Below are positions 29,745 to 41,105 of a stretch of DNA of 64,000 nucleotides, in pieces. The notes beneath the pieces are model-generated. The model saw only the letters and a program-made list of their open reading frames with translations, had not been told where the DNA came from and ran no database searches. The stretch covers positions 1 to 64,000 of the forward strand of contig NZ_JAAIVB010000044.1 of NCBI RefSeq assembly GCF_010974945.1, in the 5' to 3' direction. Each line of letters starts with the position of its first letter. Position 1 is the first letter of the stretch. Made by a program: the position numbers and the translations under genes. The DNA comes from Noviherbaspirillum galbum (GTDB lineage Bacteria > Pseudomonadota > Gammaproteobacteria > Burkholderiales > Burkholderiaceae_D).

Positions 29745-31118
29745 ATGTTCAAGATCAAGCCCCACATGCCGCGCGTGCTCAAGTTCACGCGCTTTTCCCT
29801 CCGCGACTTCCTCGTCGCCGCCGGTCCGGCCGCGCTGGCCCTCGTCCTAACGGGCATTCTGGCCTACTGGCTGGTCGATCCGTCCCCGCCGTCGACGGTT
29901 ACCCTCGCAACCGGGCAGGACAACAGCGCCTACCAGGAATTCGGCCGCAAATACGAAGCCGCCCTGGCAAAAAGCGGCATCCAGGTCGGACTCGCCCCAT
30001 CCATGGGATCGCAGGACAACCTGCAGCGCTTGCAGGATGACAATTCCAAGGTCGACATCGCCTTCGTGCAGAGCGGCTCGACCGAGCATGATGCAGCGCA
30101 GAAGCAGGGCCTCGTTTCGCTGGGAAGCCTCTTTACCGAGCCGGTCTGGCTCTTCATGCGAACGCAGAAGGCGGTTGGCCAGTTGAGCCAGCTGCACGGC
30201 ATGAAGATCAATGTCGGGCCCGAGGGTAGCGGCGTGCCCGGGCTGTTCCGCCGCATCCTGTCGGTAAATGGCATCGAGCCTTCCGCCCTGCGGCTCGGCG
30301 ACCTGGAAAACACGCCCGCCACCGTCGAGCTGCTTGCCGGGCGCATCGACGGCCTGGTCTTCAGTTCCGCGCCGGACGCGCCGCTTATCCAGATGCTGCT
30401 GCAGACGCCGGGCATCAAGCTGTTCGATTTCGCGCAGGCGGAAGCGTACACGCGGCGCTTTCCCTTCCTGACCCACGTCATCCTGCCGCGCGGGATCGTG
30501 GACCTCGGGCGCGACCTGCCGCCCAAGGATTACCATCTCATCGCGCCGACGGCGACGCTGGTGGCGCGCGCGGACCTGCATCCGGCGCTGGTCAACCTGT
30601 TCGTGCAAGCGGCTGCCGACATCCACGGCGGCGCGGGCTGGTTCCAGCGACGCGGCGAATTTCCAACCGCGAGCTACACCGAGATACCGGTGTCGCCCGC
30701 CGCCAAGAAATTCTACGAAAGCGGTCCGCCCCTGCTGCAGCGCTACCTGCCGTTCTGGGTCGCGAATTTCCTGGAGCGGATGTGGGTCGTGGTGGTGGCG
30801 CTCGGCGCCCTCATCCTGCCGCTGTCGCGCATCATTCCGCCGCTGTATGTCTGGAAGGTGCGTTCGCGCGTCTATCGCTGGTATGGGCAGCTCCGGGCGG
30901 TGGAGCAGGCGGTCGAGGACGTGCCGGCGGAGCGGCGAAGGGAAGTCTTTGCCGCCCAGCTCGACCGGCTCAACGACATCGAGGAGCGCGTCAACCGCAT
31001 TTCCATTCCCTTGTCGTTTGCCGACGAGCTCTACGGCCTGCGCAGCCACATCAACTTCGTCCGCCGCAGGATCGCCGAGCTGATGGGCGGCGAAGGTCCG
31101 GCCACGCCGCCGCCCTGA
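29745..31118 (+). CDS. TAXI-family TRAP transporter solute receptor, membrane-anchored
   Basis: 457 residues if started at the ATG at 29745; an in-frame ATG at 29733 is also possible and neither has a strong Shine-Dalgarno. A hydrophobic anchor (about residues 24-42, AAGPAALALVLTGILAYWLV) precedes a periplasmic receptor beginning VTLATGQDNSAYQEFGRKYE, the TAXI pattern. NVGPEGSGVPGLFRRIL is the typical ligand-region loop. A second hydrophobic segment near residue 350 (MWVVVVALGALILPLSRIIP) leads to a cytoplasmic helical tail, so it is a two-span membrane protein, not a free receptor. No TRAP permease gene is adjacent. Confidence 0.83.
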   Translation: MFKIKPHMPRVLKFTRFSLRDFLVAAGPAALALVLTGILAYWLVDPSPPSTVTLATGQDNSAYQEFGRKYEAALAKSGIQVGLAPSMGSQDNLQRLQDDNSKVDIAFVQSGSTEHDAAQKQGLVSLGSLFTEPVWLFMRTQKAVGQLSQLHGMKINVGPEGSGVPGLFRRILSVNGIEPSALRLGDLENTPATVELLAGRIDGLVFSSAPDAPLIQMLLQTPGIKLFDFAQAEAYTRRFPFLTHVILPRGIVDLGRDLPPKDYHLIAPTATLVARADLHPALVNLFVQAAADIHGGAGWFQRRGEFPTASYTEIPVSPAAKKFYESGPPLLQRYLPFWVANFLERMWVVVVALGALILPLSRIIPPLYVWKVRSRVYRWYGQLRAVEQAVEDVPAERRREVFAAQLDRLNDIEERVNRISIPLSFADELYGLRSHINFVRRRIAELMGGEGPATPPP

Positions 31119-31136
31119 CCATGCCGGTCGCGGACC

Positions 31137-31589
31137 TCAGGCGCCGACCCAGGGCAGGTTAGCCTTGCACCAGCCGCCGATGGTCTTGCGGTGGCCCTGC
31201 GCGTCCTTGTCGCCCTCGAAGCCCTCGAGAATGTCGAAGCAGTTTGCATAGCCCTGTTCAGTCGCCGCCTTGGCGGCATGGCGGGAACGTACGCCCGAGC
31301 GGCACAGGAACAGCAGCACGTCGTCCTTGCCGGCCGCGCCGGCGAGCTCTTCCAGGAAGCGCGGATTGGGGGTTCCGCCCGGGTAGACGCTCCATTCCAC
31401 GGCGACGTGCCTGTCGGCCGGGATGGCGACGCGGCCGACCCAGTCCCGCTCGGCATTCGTGCGCACGTCGACCAGCTTGGCTGCGGGGTGGCGCTGCAGC
31501 AGTTCATAGGCTTCCGCCGGCGTCACCGCCCCTGCGTAAGGTAGTCCCTGCAAATCGCGGCGCTGCCGCGCCGTCTCGATGATGTCCAT
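31137..31589 (-). CDS. Rhodanese-domain sulfurtransferase
   Basis: 150 residues from the ATG at 31589; AAAGGA lies about six bases upstream. One rhodanese domain with the catalytic Cys in LLFLCRSGVRSRHAA (about residue 104). VTPAEAYELLQRHPAAKLVD is the usual opening helix and strand. The C-terminus (KTIGGWCKANLPW) contains a second Cys. Single-domain rhodaneses transfer sulfane sulfur, but the donor and acceptor are unknown. It is divergent from glnA. Confidence 0.9.
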   Translation of the reverse strand: MDIIETARQRRDLQGLPYAGAVTPAEAYELLQRHPAAKLVDVRTNAERDWVGRVAIPADRHVAVEWSVYPGGTPNPRFLEELAGAAGKDDVLLFLCRSGVRSRHAAKAATEQGYANCFDILEGFEGDKDAQGHRKTIGGWCKANLPWVGA

Positions 31590-31659
31590 CTCTCGTCCTT
31601 TCGATTGAAGAATGATTACGGTGATCCTTGGAATTATAGTGATTTGCCGTGAGCCACAA

Positions 31660-31747
31660 TGCACCAAAAAAGTGCTTAAATTTATTTTCCTGTCAAGCAT
31701 ATGCACCATAATGGCTCATATGCGCGGAATTGCACTTTTTAGGTGAA
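31660..31747. promoter_or_regulatory. Three NtrC-type sites upstream of glnA
   Basis: Against the NtrC consensus TGCACC-N5-GGTGCA, three matches appear: 31660-31675 (TGCACC, then AGTGCT), 31702-31718 (TGCACC, then GGCTCA) and 31731-31747 (TGCACT, then GGTGAA). They lie 110-200 bases upstream of a sigma-54 promoter candidate, which is a normal enhancer distance. Confidence 0.6.
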
Positions 31748-31853
31748 CCGCTGTCGAACGCGACTTTGTGCAAAATGGCCGCGTTCTGTGCGTTATTCAG
31801 CCCATTTCGCATGCTTCATGACAGTGCGCAAAAACATTTTTCGCGGATGTTGA

Positions 31854-31868
31854 TGGCATGGAATCTGC
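31854..31868 (+). promoter_or_regulatory. Candidate sigma-54 promoter of glnA
   Basis: TGGCATGGAATCTGC has the required GG-N10-GC spacing and matches the consensus TGGCAC-N5-TTGC except at two positions. It lies 160 bases before the glnA start. The encoded NtrC (35400) is the expected activator. Confidence 0.55.
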
Positions 31869-32028
31869 TATCATTCCGCGCTGAGTTTTGAACACAACAA
31901 TCCTGGCGGCGCTCCGGAATCAGGCACAGGCGATGGCATGTGCGCGGGACGCAAGCACCGGCAGAACAGGCTCAATCACTCTCGCAGCAACCTACCGTAT
32001 CACTTTGCTCACATTTTAGGAGATTCGC

Positions 32029-33444
32029 ATGGCAAGAACGGCCGCAGAGGTCTTGAAGATGGCGAAAGAAAACGAAGTCAAATTCGTTGATTTTCGTTTT
32101 GCTGACACCCGAGGCAAGGAACAGCACGTCACCGTACCCGTTTCGCAGTTCGGTATGGACAAGTTCGATTCCGGCCATGCCTTCGACGGCTCCTCGATCG
32201 CCGGCTGGAAGGGCATCGAAGCCTCCGACATGCTGCTCATGCCGGACCCCAACACCGCCAACATCGATCCGTTCATGGAAGAGACCACCCTCTTCATGCA
32301 GTGCGACGTGATCGAGCCGTCCGACGGCAAGGGCTATGACCGCGACCCGCGTTCCATCGCGAAGCGCGCGGAAGCCTACCTCAAGTCCTCCGGCATCGGC
32401 GACACCGCCTACTTCGGTCCCGAGCCCGAGTTCTTCATCTTCGACAGCGTGCGCTGGAAGATCGACATGTCCGGCTGCTTCGTGAAGATCGATTCCGAAG
32501 AAGCTTCCTGGACCACCGGCGAGAAGCTCGAAGGCGGCAACACCGGCCACCGTCCGACCGTCAAGGGCGGCTACTTCCCGGTTCCCCCGGTCGACAGCTT
32601 CCAGGACATGCGTTCCGAAATGTCCCTGATCCTCGAAGCCATGGGCATCCCCGTCGAAGTGCACCACCACGAAGTGGCTGGCGCCGGCCAGAATGAGCTC
32701 GGCACCAAGTTCTCCACGCTGGTCGAGCGCGCCGACTGGACCCAGAACCTGAAGTACGTGATCTGGAACGTCGCCCACACCTACGGCAAGACCGCGACCT
32801 TCATGCCCAAGCCCCTGGTTGGCGACAACGGCTCCGGCATGCACGTGCACCAGTCCGTCTGGAAGGACGGCCAGAACCTGTTCGCCGGCGACGGCTATGC
32901 CGGCCTGTCCGACTTCGCGCTGTACTACATCGGCGGCATCATCAAGCACGCCCGCGCGCTCAACGCCATCACCAACCCCGGCACCAACTCCTACAAGCGC
33001 CTGGTGCCCGGCTTCGAAGCCCCGGTGAAGCTGGCCTACTCGGCACGCAACCGCTCCGCGTCCATCCGCATTCCGCACGTCGCGAATCCGAAGGGCCGCC
33101 GCGTCGAAGCGCGCTTCCCGGATCCCCTGTCCAACCCGTACCTGTGCTTCTCCGCCCTGCTGATGGCAGGCCTGGACGGCGTGCAGAACAAGATCCACCC
33201 GGGCGAGGCAGCGACCAAGGACCTGTACCACCTGCCGCCGGAAGAAGACGCGCTGATCCCGACCGTGTGCTCCTCGCTCGACCAGGCGCTCGAGTACCTG
33301 GACAAGGACCGCGAGTTCCTCACCCGCGGCGGCGTGTTCAGCGACACCATGATCGATGCCTACATCGAGCTGAAGATGCAGGAAGTCCAGCGCTTCCGCA
33401 TGACGACGCACCCGATCGAGTTCGACATGTACTATTCGCTGTAA
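32029..33444 (+). CDS. glnA: Glutamine synthetase type I
   Basis: 471 residues, the GSI-beta length. It forms glutamine from glutamate, ammonia and ATP, as a dodecamer. Signatures include [17 protein letters not shown] near the N-terminus, [12 protein letters not shown] (metal-binding Glu), [11 protein letters not shown] and NRSASIRIP. The adenylylation site is Tyr400 in [10 protein letters not shown], so control by GlnE-type adenylylation is expected. A NtrC/sigma-54 control region precedes it, and ntrB-ntrC follow. Confidence 0.97.
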   Translation: MARTAAEVLKMAKENEVKFVDFRFADTRGKEQHVTVPVSQFGMDKFDSGHAFDGSSIAGWKGIEASDMLLMPDPNTANIDPFMEETTLFMQCDVIEPSDGKGYDRDPRSIAKRAEAYLKSSGIGDTAYFGPEPEFFIFDSVRWKIDMSGCFVKIDSEEASWTTGEKLEGGNTGHRPTVKGGYFPVPPVDSFQDMRSEMSLILEAMGIPVEVHHHEVAGAGQNELGTKFSTLVERADWTQNLKYVIWNVAHTYGKTATFMPKPLVGDNGSGMHVHQSVWKDGQNLFAGDGYAGLSDFALYYIGGIIKHARALNAITNPGTNSYKRLVPGFEAPVKLAYSARNRSASIRIPHVANPKGRRVEARFPDPLSNPYLCFSALLMAGLDGVQNKIHPGEAATKDLYHLPPEEDALIPTVCSSLDQALEYLDKDREFLTRGGVFSDTMIDAYIELKMQEVQRFRMTTHPIEFDMYYSL

Positions 33445-33471
33445 TCAGCGGCGCCTGATCCAGGCTTGAGG

Positions 33472-33503
33472 ACGGGAGGGGCTTCGGCTTCTCCCGTTTT
33501 TAT
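33472..33503 (+). terminator. Intrinsic terminator after glnA
   Basis: ACGGGAG (33472-33478) and CTCCCGT (33491-33497) form a stem, with a GC-rich loop, followed by TTTTATTTT. It separates glnA from the DUF4124 gene. Confidence 0.8.
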
Positions 33504-33589
33504 TTTGGGAAACCTTGTCCGCCGGATGCAATCCAAGGGCGTTGACGCTGTTTGTAAAGCCCGGCTTTCTATCCTAAACTATAGGCGCC

Positions 33590-34108
33590 ATGAAGTTTCT
33601 CAAAAGTAACATTATGAAGACGATCATTCTTGGCGGCTTGCTCGCCGCTGCCACCACCGGCGCATTCGCGCAAAGCGCGATCTTTAAATGCACGAACAAG
33701 AATGGCACCGTGGAATACACGAACATCGGTGACAACAAGGGATGCGTGAAGCCGAACCTGGAAAACACGACCATCATCCCCGCGCCGGCCTCGGTGAAGA
33801 AGGCCCAAGCCCAGCAGACCGCCAGCGCGAAGCAGGCGAGTTCTCCCGCCGATTTCCCCAAGGTCGACAGCAGCACGCAGAAGGCCCGCGACACGGACCG
33901 CAAGCAGATCCTGCTGGACGAAATGCGCGCCGAGGAACAGAAGCTCGCCGGCCTGAAGAAGGAATTCAACAACGGCGAACCCGAACGCCGGGGCGATGAG
34001 CGCAACTACGCGAAATACCAGGAGCGGGTAGCCCTGATGAAGCAAGACATCGAGCGCTCGGAAAAAAACATTGAAGCCCTCAAGCGTGAATTGGGCAACA
34101 TGAAGTGA
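33590..34108 (+). CDS. DUF4124-type periplasmic protein
   Basis: 172 residues, or 164 if the ATG at 33614 is used (MKTIILGGLLAAATTGAFAQ). Either start gives a Sec signal peptide cleaved near AFAQ-S. The mature N-terminus (AIFKCTNKNGTVEYTNIGDN, then KGC) is the DUF4124 pattern with its Cys pair. The rest is a Ser/Ala/Gln-rich linker and a charged C-terminal coiled coil (about residues 105-172). This gene between glnA and ntrB is a recurrent arrangement in Burkholderiales; its function is unknown. Confidence 0.88.
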   Translation: MKFLKSNIMKTIILGGLLAAATTGAFAQSAIFKCTNKNGTVEYTNIGDNKGCVKPNLENTTIIPAPASVKKAQAQQTASAKQASSPADFPKVDSSTQKARDTDRKQILLDEMRAEEQKLAGLKKEFNNGEPERRGDERNYAKYQERVALMKQDIERSEKNIEALKRELGNMK

Positions 34109-34152
34109 GGCCATGCCTTCCGGCGCTTTGCCCGGGTACAACACTTGCATGG

Positions 34153-34179
34153 AAAAGCCGCATCATGCGGCTTTTTTTT
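34153..34179 (+). terminator. Intrinsic terminator after the DUF4124 gene
   Basis: AAAAGCCGC-ATCAT-GCGGCTTTTTTTT is a compact hairpin with a T-run, 45 bases after the stop codon. Confidence 0.85.
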
Positions 34180-34265
34180 CGTCCCGCGAATCTGCGATTG
34201 TGCGGCGAAGGCTTGGGGCACACAATGCATAATGAACTTTCCATGAACGTCACCACCGGCTCCAC

Positions 34266-35339
34266 GTGAAAACGACATCAGTTCCCCTCGACGGCCTGGA
34301 CCTGCTTTCCTCGGCCGTGCTCATCCTCGATGCGGAAAGCCGTGTCGCCTACGCCAACGCCGCCGCGGAAAACCTCTTGGAGGCATCGTTCAAGATGCTG
34401 TCCAGCCAGACCCTCGGCAAGCTCTTCCTCAACGGCGAGGAACTCTCCGACGTCATCCGCCAGGCCACGGCCAACCAGTTCGCCGACAAGCGCCTCGACC
34501 TCACGCTCGAACGCCACGGCCGCGAACCCCTGCATGTGCACGTGGTCGTGACGGCGCTCGACCGGCACGACCTGCCGGTGCTGATCGAATTGCGCGAGAA
34601 CGTGCAGCAGCTCAAGCTCGACCGCGAGGAACGCCTGCTGGACCAGAGCCAGGTCAACAAGGAACTCATCCGCAACCTGGCCCACGAGATCAAGAATCCG
34701 CTCGGCGGCATCCGCGGCGCGGCGCAGCTGCTCGAATTCGAGTTGCCCGAGCGGCACCTGAAGGAACTGCGCGAATACACCCAGGTGATCATCAAGGAAG
34801 CCGACCGCCTGCAAACCCTCGTCGATCGCCTGCTCGCGCCGCACAAGCGGCCGCACATCGTCGGCGACGTCAACATCCACGAGGTGTGCGAGCGCGTGCG
34901 CAGCCTGATCATGGCCGAATTCCCCCATGGCCTTGCGCTCAAGCGCGACTACGACCTGTCGGTGCCCGAATTCCGCGGCGACAAGGAACAGCTCATCCAG
35001 GCGGTGCTCAACATCACGCACAACGCCGCGCAGGCGCTCAAGGAACGCATCGCGCAGGGCGACGCCCAGATCACGCTGCAGACGCGCGTCGCCCGCCAGG
35101 TCACCCTGGCGAAAGTACGTTACAGGCTGGCATTAGACTTGCATATCATTGACAACGGACCGGGCATCCCGCCAGAGATCCGCGACCGCATTTTCTACCC
35201 GCTCGTGTCGGGCAGGGAGGGTGGCAGCGGACTGGGCCTGACGCTTGCGCAAACCTTCGTGCAGCAGCACCTCGGCGTGATCGAATGCGAAAGCAGGCCG
35301 GGATGCACCGACTTCCGGATACTGATCCCGCTGCCCTGA
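34266..35339 (+). CDS. ntrB: Nitrogen regulation sensor histidine kinase NtrB
   Basis: 357 residues from a GTG. An N-terminal PAS domain (about residues 10-115) leads to the HisKA box with phospho-acceptor His140 in LAHEIKNPLGGIRGAAQLLE and a HATPase_c domain (NITHNAAQAL; IDNGPGIPPEI; GGSGLGLTLA). NtrB (GlnL) phosphorylates or dephosphorylates NtrC depending on PII signalling. It is soluble, with no membrane segments. It is followed by ntrC after 60 bases. Confidence 0.94.
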   Translation: MKTTSVPLDGLDLLSSAVLILDAESRVAYANAAAENLLEASFKMLSSQTLGKLFLNGEELSDVIRQATANQFADKRLDLTLERHGREPLHVHVVVTALDRHDLPVLIELRENVQQLKLDREERLLDQSQVNKELIRNLAHEIKNPLGGIRGAAQLLEFELPERHLKELREYTQVIIKEADRLQTLVDRLLAPHKRPHIVGDVNIHEVCERVRSLIMAEFPHGLALKRDYDLSVPEFRGDKEQLIQAVLNITHNAAQALKERIAQGDAQITLQTRVARQVTLAKVRYRLALDLHIIDNGPGIPPEIRDRIFYPLVSGREGGSGLGLTLAQTFVQQHLGVIECESRPGCTDFRILIPLP

Positions 35340-35399
35340 GCCCACAACGCACGGGGACGGACCCACCGAACGCCACACGCCTCGGAATACTAGAAAACG

Positions 35400-37001
<1,602 letters not shown>

Positions 37002-37111
37002 AAAACGAGCGGATGAGCCCGGTCGCCCGCGCACCAGGCTTCATCCTGCTCAATGCGCGCTGGCGGCATTCGCCCTAGCATGGTGGAGTTCAACTCTCAT
37101 GCCGCCAGCCC

Positions 37112-38386
37112 TTGCGATTCCGACTCCGCCACCTGCTTTTTGCCGTTGCCGCCACCCTGGCGCTGACCCTGCTCGTCTCCAACCTGACGACCGACGACAA
37201 GAAGATCGAAGTCGAGGTCCGCAGTCCCTACGCCGCCCGCGACCCACAATTCCTGCGCAGCATGGGCGTGCTGCTGGGCCCCAGCATCGTCCGCGGCAAC
37301 CAGGTAAGGCACCTGGAGAACGGCGACGAGATCTTTCCCGCCATGCTCGACGCCATCCGCGCGGCCCGCACCACCATCACCTTCGAGACCTATATCTACT
37401 GGTCGGGCGAGGTCGGCCGCCGTTTCGCCGACGCGCTGCGCGAACGCGCCCGCGCGGGCGTGAAGGTGCATGTGCTGCTCGACTGGGTCGGCAGCAGCAA
37501 GATGGACGATTCCCTGCTGCAGGCGATGCGCGCCGACGGCGTCCAGGTGGCGCGCTATCACCAGCCGAAGTGGTACAACCTCTCGCGCCTCAACAACCGC
37601 ACCCACCGCAAGCTGCTGGTGGTAGACGGACGGGTCGCCTTCACCGGCGGCGTCGGCATCGCCGACAAGTGGTCCGGCAACGCGCAGGACGAAAACCACT
37701 GGCGGGACTCGCATTTCCGCGTGGAAGGCCCGGTGGCGCTGCAGTTCCAGGCGGTGTTCATGGATAACTGGGTCCAGGCGACCGGCAAGGTGCTGCACAC
37801 GCCGGACTACTTCCCGGAGATCGAGAACGCCGGGGACAAGGCGGCGCAGATGTTCAGCAGCGGCCCGTCCGGCGGCAGCGAAAGCATGCACCTGATGTAC
37901 CTGCTGGCGATCGCTTCGTCACGCGAAAGCATCCTGCTGTCGAGTTCCTATTTCGTGCCGGACGAACTCGCGATCGGCGCGCTGGTCGAGGCCGCGAAGC
38001 GCGGCGTGCGCATCCGCATCATCACGCCAGGCGACAAGATCGATACCGAGGTGGTCCGCCGCGCCTCGCGCGCGCGCTGGGGCGACCTGCTCAAGGCAGG
38101 CATCGGCATCTACGAATACCAGCCGACGATGTTCCATTGCAAGGTGATGATCGTGGATGGCTTTCTCGTCTCCACCGGCTCGACCAATTTCGACAACCGC
38201 TCGTTCCGCCTGAACGATGAAGCCAACCTGAACGTCTATGATCCGGCGTTCGCGGCCGAGATGGCGAAGGTGTTCGAGGACGATGTGAAGCACGCGCGGC
38301 AGGTCACGCTGGAGCAATGGGAAGGGCGTCCCTGGCATGAAAAGCTGCTGGAGCAGGCGCTGTCCCTGATCGGCCAGCAGCTTTGA
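37112..38386 (+). CDS. Phospholipase-D-family cardiolipin synthase-like protein
   Basis: 424 residues. The frame has no ATG or GTG before its conserved part; a TTG at 37112 is the best available start, and its Shine-Dalgarno is weak. An N-terminal hydrophobic segment (LLFAVAATLALTLLVSNLTT) anchors or secretes it. Two HKD motifs are present: HRKLLVVDGRVAFTGG (about residues 167-182) and HCKVMIVDGFLVSTGSTNFD (about 346-365). The architecture is that of ClsB-type synthases, which join phosphatidyl groups. It follows ntrC by 110 bases. Confidence 0.87.
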   Translation: MRFRLRHLLFAVAATLALTLLVSNLTTDDKKIEVEVRSPYAARDPQFLRSMGVLLGPSIVRGNQVRHLENGDEIFPAMLDAIRAARTTITFETYIYWSGEVGRRFADALRERARAGVKVHVLLDWVGSSKMDDSLLQAMRADGVQVARYHQPKWYNLSRLNNRTHRKLLVVDGRVAFTGGVGIADKWSGNAQDENHWRDSHFRVEGPVALQFQAVFMDNWVQATGKVLHTPDYFPEIENAGDKAAQMFSSGPSGGSESMHLMYLLAIASSRESILLSSSYFVPDELAIGALVEAAKRGVRIRIITPGDKIDTEVVRRASRARWGDLLKAGIGIYEYQPTMFHCKVMIVDGFLVSTGSTNFDNRSFRLNDEANLNVYDPAFAAEMAKVFEDDVKHARQVTLEQWEGRPWHEKLLEQALSLIGQQL

Positions 38387-38411
38387 CGGCGTCGCGCGCG
38401 GAGATTGCGGA

Positions 38412-38603
38412 TCAGCCCTTGCGACGCGGATAGCCTTCGGCCGTGATGCGGCGCCAGACCGCTTCCTTCTCGTCTTCCGTCATGAACACCCAGTTCGCCA
38501 CTTCGGCAACGGTGCGGCCGCAGCCGCGGCATACCTCGTCGAAGGTGGTGGAACAGACGGCAACGCAGGGCGTATCGGGACGGCTGGGACGGGAATTCTG
38601 CAT
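38412..38603 (-). CDS. DUF1289 (YdhL-like) small protein
   Basis: 63 residues. The Cys pattern TPCVAVCSTTFDEVCRGCGR is typical of DUF1289 proteins and suggests metal binding, but the function is unknown. EVANWVFMTEDEKEAVWRRI is the conserved second half. It is a short gene opposite in direction to its neighbours, the phospholipase-D-type gene and the glutathione transferase gene. Confidence 0.85.
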   Translation of the reverse strand: MQNSRPSRPDTPCVAVCSTTFDEVCRGCGRTVAEVANWVFMTEDEKEAVWRRITAEGYPRRKG

Positions 38604-38641
38604 AATGGAGGCCTTAAAACGACAATGATAGGCGAGATTCC

Positions 38642-39295
38642 ATGCTCAAGCTCTACTACAACCCCGGCAGCGCGAATCTTGCGCCGCACATGTTGCTGAA
38701 TGAACTCAAGCTGCCGCACGAACTGATCTTCGTCGACCAGGAAAAGGGCATGCACCGCCAGCCCGAGTACATGAAGCTCAACCCCACGGGGCGCATTCCG
38801 GTGCTGGTCGACGGCGACATGGTGCTCTTCGAGACCGCCGCGATCTGCCTGCACCTCGTCGATACCCATCCCGAGGCCGGCCTGGCCCCGGCGCCCGGCA
38901 CGAAGGAGAGGGCGGAGTTCTACAAGTGGCTGGTCTACCTGACCAATACGCTGCAGGCCGAGCTGATCACCTACTTCTATCCCGACCGGCTGGTGGATGA
39001 CGCGGCGCAGGCGGCGGTCGTCAAGCGCCATGCGGAAGAGCGCGTGGGAAGCATGCTGGACCTGATGGAATCGCATCTCGCCGACAAAGCCGCGGCGGGG
39101 CAGGGCCCGTTCTTCCTCGGCGACCGCCTCTCCGTCGTCGATCACTATGCCTTCATGCTCAGCCGCTGGACGCGCGGCATGCAAAATCCGGCGCGCAATC
39201 GGCCCCAACTCTCGCGTTTCCAGCAGATGATGCTGGCCCGCCCGGCGGTCAAGAAGACCTTCGAGGCGGAAGGATTGGGCGAACCCTACGTCTGA
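38642..39295 (+). CDS. Glutathione S-transferase family protein
   Basis: 217 residues. The thioredoxin-fold N-terminus begins [20 protein letters not shown], and the GSH-binding [20 protein letters not shown] and the all-alpha C-terminal domain follow. The catalytic position is probably Ser10 in NPGSANL, as in bacterial beta-class-like or nu-type GSTs. The substrate is unknown. It overlaps the end of prpR by ten bases, tail to tail. Confidence 0.88.
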   Translation: MLKLYYNPGSANLAPHMLLNELKLPHELIFVDQEKGMHRQPEYMKLNPTGRIPVLVDGDMVLFETAAICLHLVDTHPEAGLAPAPGTKERAEFYKWLVYLTNTLQAELITYFYPDRLVDDAAQAAVVKRHAEERVGSMLDLMESHLADKAAAGQGPFFLGDRLSVVDHYAFMLSRWTRGMQNPARNRPQLSRFQQMMLARPAVKKTFEAEGLGEPYV

Positions 39296-40896
39296 CTTTC
39301 CTGGCCCGCTTCCTTCAGCTTGCGCCACAGCGTCGTGCGGCTGATGCCCAGGTGGCGCGCGGCGGCTTCCCGGTTGCCCTTGAAGCGCGCCAGCACGCCG
39401 GCGATGTCCTCGACCTCCGCGTCGGGCGGCAGCAGGACCGCGGGCGCTGCGCCTGACGCTAGTTCCGGCGCGATCTTCAGCAGGAGGCTGGGCGTGAGCG
39501 CCTGCAGCGGCTCGGCGGCCAGGAACAGCGCCAGCCTTTCCATCAGGTTACGCAACTCGCGCACGTTGCCCGGCCAGGCGTGCGCGCCGAGCAAGGGCGC
39601 GCAGGCGACGACCTCCGCATGCAGGTTGGCATGCGGCCGCGTGCCGAGGTCGGCAAGAGCATTCTTCAGGCACCACTCCGCCAGGGTGACGAGGTCGTCG
39701 GCGCGCTCGCGCAGGGGCGGCAGGCGCAGCCTGAGCACGCAGAGGCGATAGAATAGGTCGGCGCGGAAACGGCCTTCCTTCACGCGCTGGTCGAGGTCGC
39801 AATGGGTGGCGCTGATGACCCGCACGTTGACCGGCACCGGCCGCGTGCCGCCCACCCGCATCACTTCCCTTTCCTCGAGCACCCGCAGCAGGCGCGTCTG
39901 CAAAGGCAGAGGCATCTCGCCGATCTCGTCCAGGAACAGCGTGCCGCGGCTGGCCGCCTCGAACAGGCCGGCGCGGCCGCCCCGCCGCGACCCGGTGAAC
40001 GCTCCTTCCTCGTAGCCGAACAGTTCCGACTCGAGCAGGGACTCCGCCACCGCCCCGCAATTGATCGCCACGAAGGGAAAGCGCGCGCGCTGGCTTTCGC
40101 GGTGGATCGCCTGCGCCGCGAGTTCCTTGCCGGTGCCGGTTTCGCCCTGGATCAGCACGGTCGCCGAGGACTTGGCGAAAAGCTCGATGGATTGCCGCAC
40201 CGCCTGCATCGGCTGCGAATCGCCGCGCAGGCTGCCGATGCCGTGCCTGGCACGCGGGCGGTCGTCGGCAGCAGGCGCCACCCTGCCGCTCTCGAGGCGG
40301 GTGTAATGCGCCAGTTCCAGCGCATCCTCGAAGGCTTGCCGGATCGACGCCGCCGAATAGATGAAGATGCCCGCCAGGCCAGCCTCCTCGGCGAGGTCGA
40401 CCACCGAGCCCGCGCCGACGATCGCCTTGATGCCCGATGCCTTGAGCTCGCTGATCTGCGCCCGCGCATCCTCGGCGGTGACGTAGGTGCGCTGGATGAT
40501 GCGCAGGCCGAAGGTGTTCTGGAAATCGACCAGCTCGGGCATGGTCTGCTGGTAGGTGATGAGGCCGATGTCCGGCGTGATCTTGCGCGCCTTGGCGAGC
40601 GCCTGCATGACGTCGAAGCCGCTCGCCTTGGCCACCACCACCGGCAGGCTCAGGCGGCTTTTGAGGTAGGCGGCGTTCGAGCCTGCGGCGATGACCGCGT
40701 CGCAGCGCTCGGTTTCCAGGCGTTCCCGGATGTGCCGGACCGCGTCCTCGAAGCCGAGGGTGATGGGTTCGATGTCGGCGCGGTCATCGAATTCCGGGAT
40801 GATGTCCCGGAACAGGTCTTGCAGCCGGGAAATGGCAACCGTCCAGATGACGGGCTTGTGATCGGCGGTCGCAGTCGGTTCAGCGGGGCGTCGCAT
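39286..40896 (-). CDS. prpR: Propionate catabolism sigma-54 activator PrpR
   Basis: 536 residues. An N-terminal PrpR_N ligand domain (about residues 10-190) binds 2-methylcitrate in known homologues. The AAA+ domain has Walker [15 protein letters not shown] and Walker [12 protein letters not shown]-terminal Fis-type HTH ([20 protein letters not shown]) binds DNA. It is divergent from prpB, whose upstream region has a strong sigma-54 promoter and repeated TGTTTCAT half-sites; one of these touches the prpR start codon, suggesting autorepression. Confidence 0.94.
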   Translation of the reverse strand: MRRPAEPTATADHKPVIWTVAISRLQDLFRDIIPEFDDRADIEPITLGFEDAVRHIRERLETERCDAVIAAGSNAAYLKSRLSLPVVVAKASGFDVMQALAKARKITPDIGLITYQQTMPELVDFQNTFGLRIIQRTYVTAEDARAQISELKASGIKAIVGAGSVVDLAEEAGLAGIFIYSAASIRQAFEDALELAHYTRLESGRVAPAADDRPRARHGIGSLRGDSQPMQAVRQSIELFAKSSATVLIQGETGTGKELAAQAIHRESQRARFPFVAINCGAVAESLLESELFGYEEGAFTGSRRGGRAGLFEAASRGTLFLDEIGEMPLPLQTRLLRVLEEREVMRVGGTRPVPVNVRVISATHCDLDQRVKEGRFRADLFYRLCVLRLRLPPLRERADDLVTLAEWCLKNALADLGTRPHANLHAEVVACAPLLGAHAWPGNVRELRNLMERLALFLAAEPLQALTPSLLLKIAPELASGAAPAVLLPPDAEVEDIAGVLARFKGNREAAARHLGISRTTLWRKLKEAGQESQT

Positions 40897-40968
40897 GTTT
40901 CATCGTATGCTTGAAATGTTTCATTGTAACGCCATCTGAAGCGAATGAAACGCCTATCGTTGTTTCAA
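40896..40968. promoter_or_regulatory. TGTTTCAT half-site array, probable PrpR enhancer
   Basis: TGTTTCAT occurs at 40896-40903 and 40917-40924, its inverse ATGAAAC at 40945-40951, and TGTTTCAA at 40961-40968. The cluster lies about 70-145 bases upstream of the sigma-54 promoter of prpB, as expected for an activator's enhancer. Confidence 0.55.
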
Positions 40969-41039
40969 TTCGGTGTCCAGCAAAGGTAAGCGCTTGAAAA
41001 CACAACGTTTTTAGGTAGGGCTTTCCCGGATGCAGTCCG

Positions 41040-41054
41040 TGGCATACCGCTTGC
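41040..41054 (+). promoter_or_regulatory. Sigma-54 promoter of the prp operon
   Basis: TGGCATACCGCTTGC matches TGGCAC-N5-TTGC at all but one position and has the exact GG-N10-GC spacing. It lies 52 bases before the prpB start. The adjacent prpR gene encodes a sigma-54 activator, which supports the call. Confidence 0.75.
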
Positions 41055-41105
41055 AATACTGCTGGGCCATTCAAACACTGCAACGCCTTACCGAAGAGGG
41101 AACCC

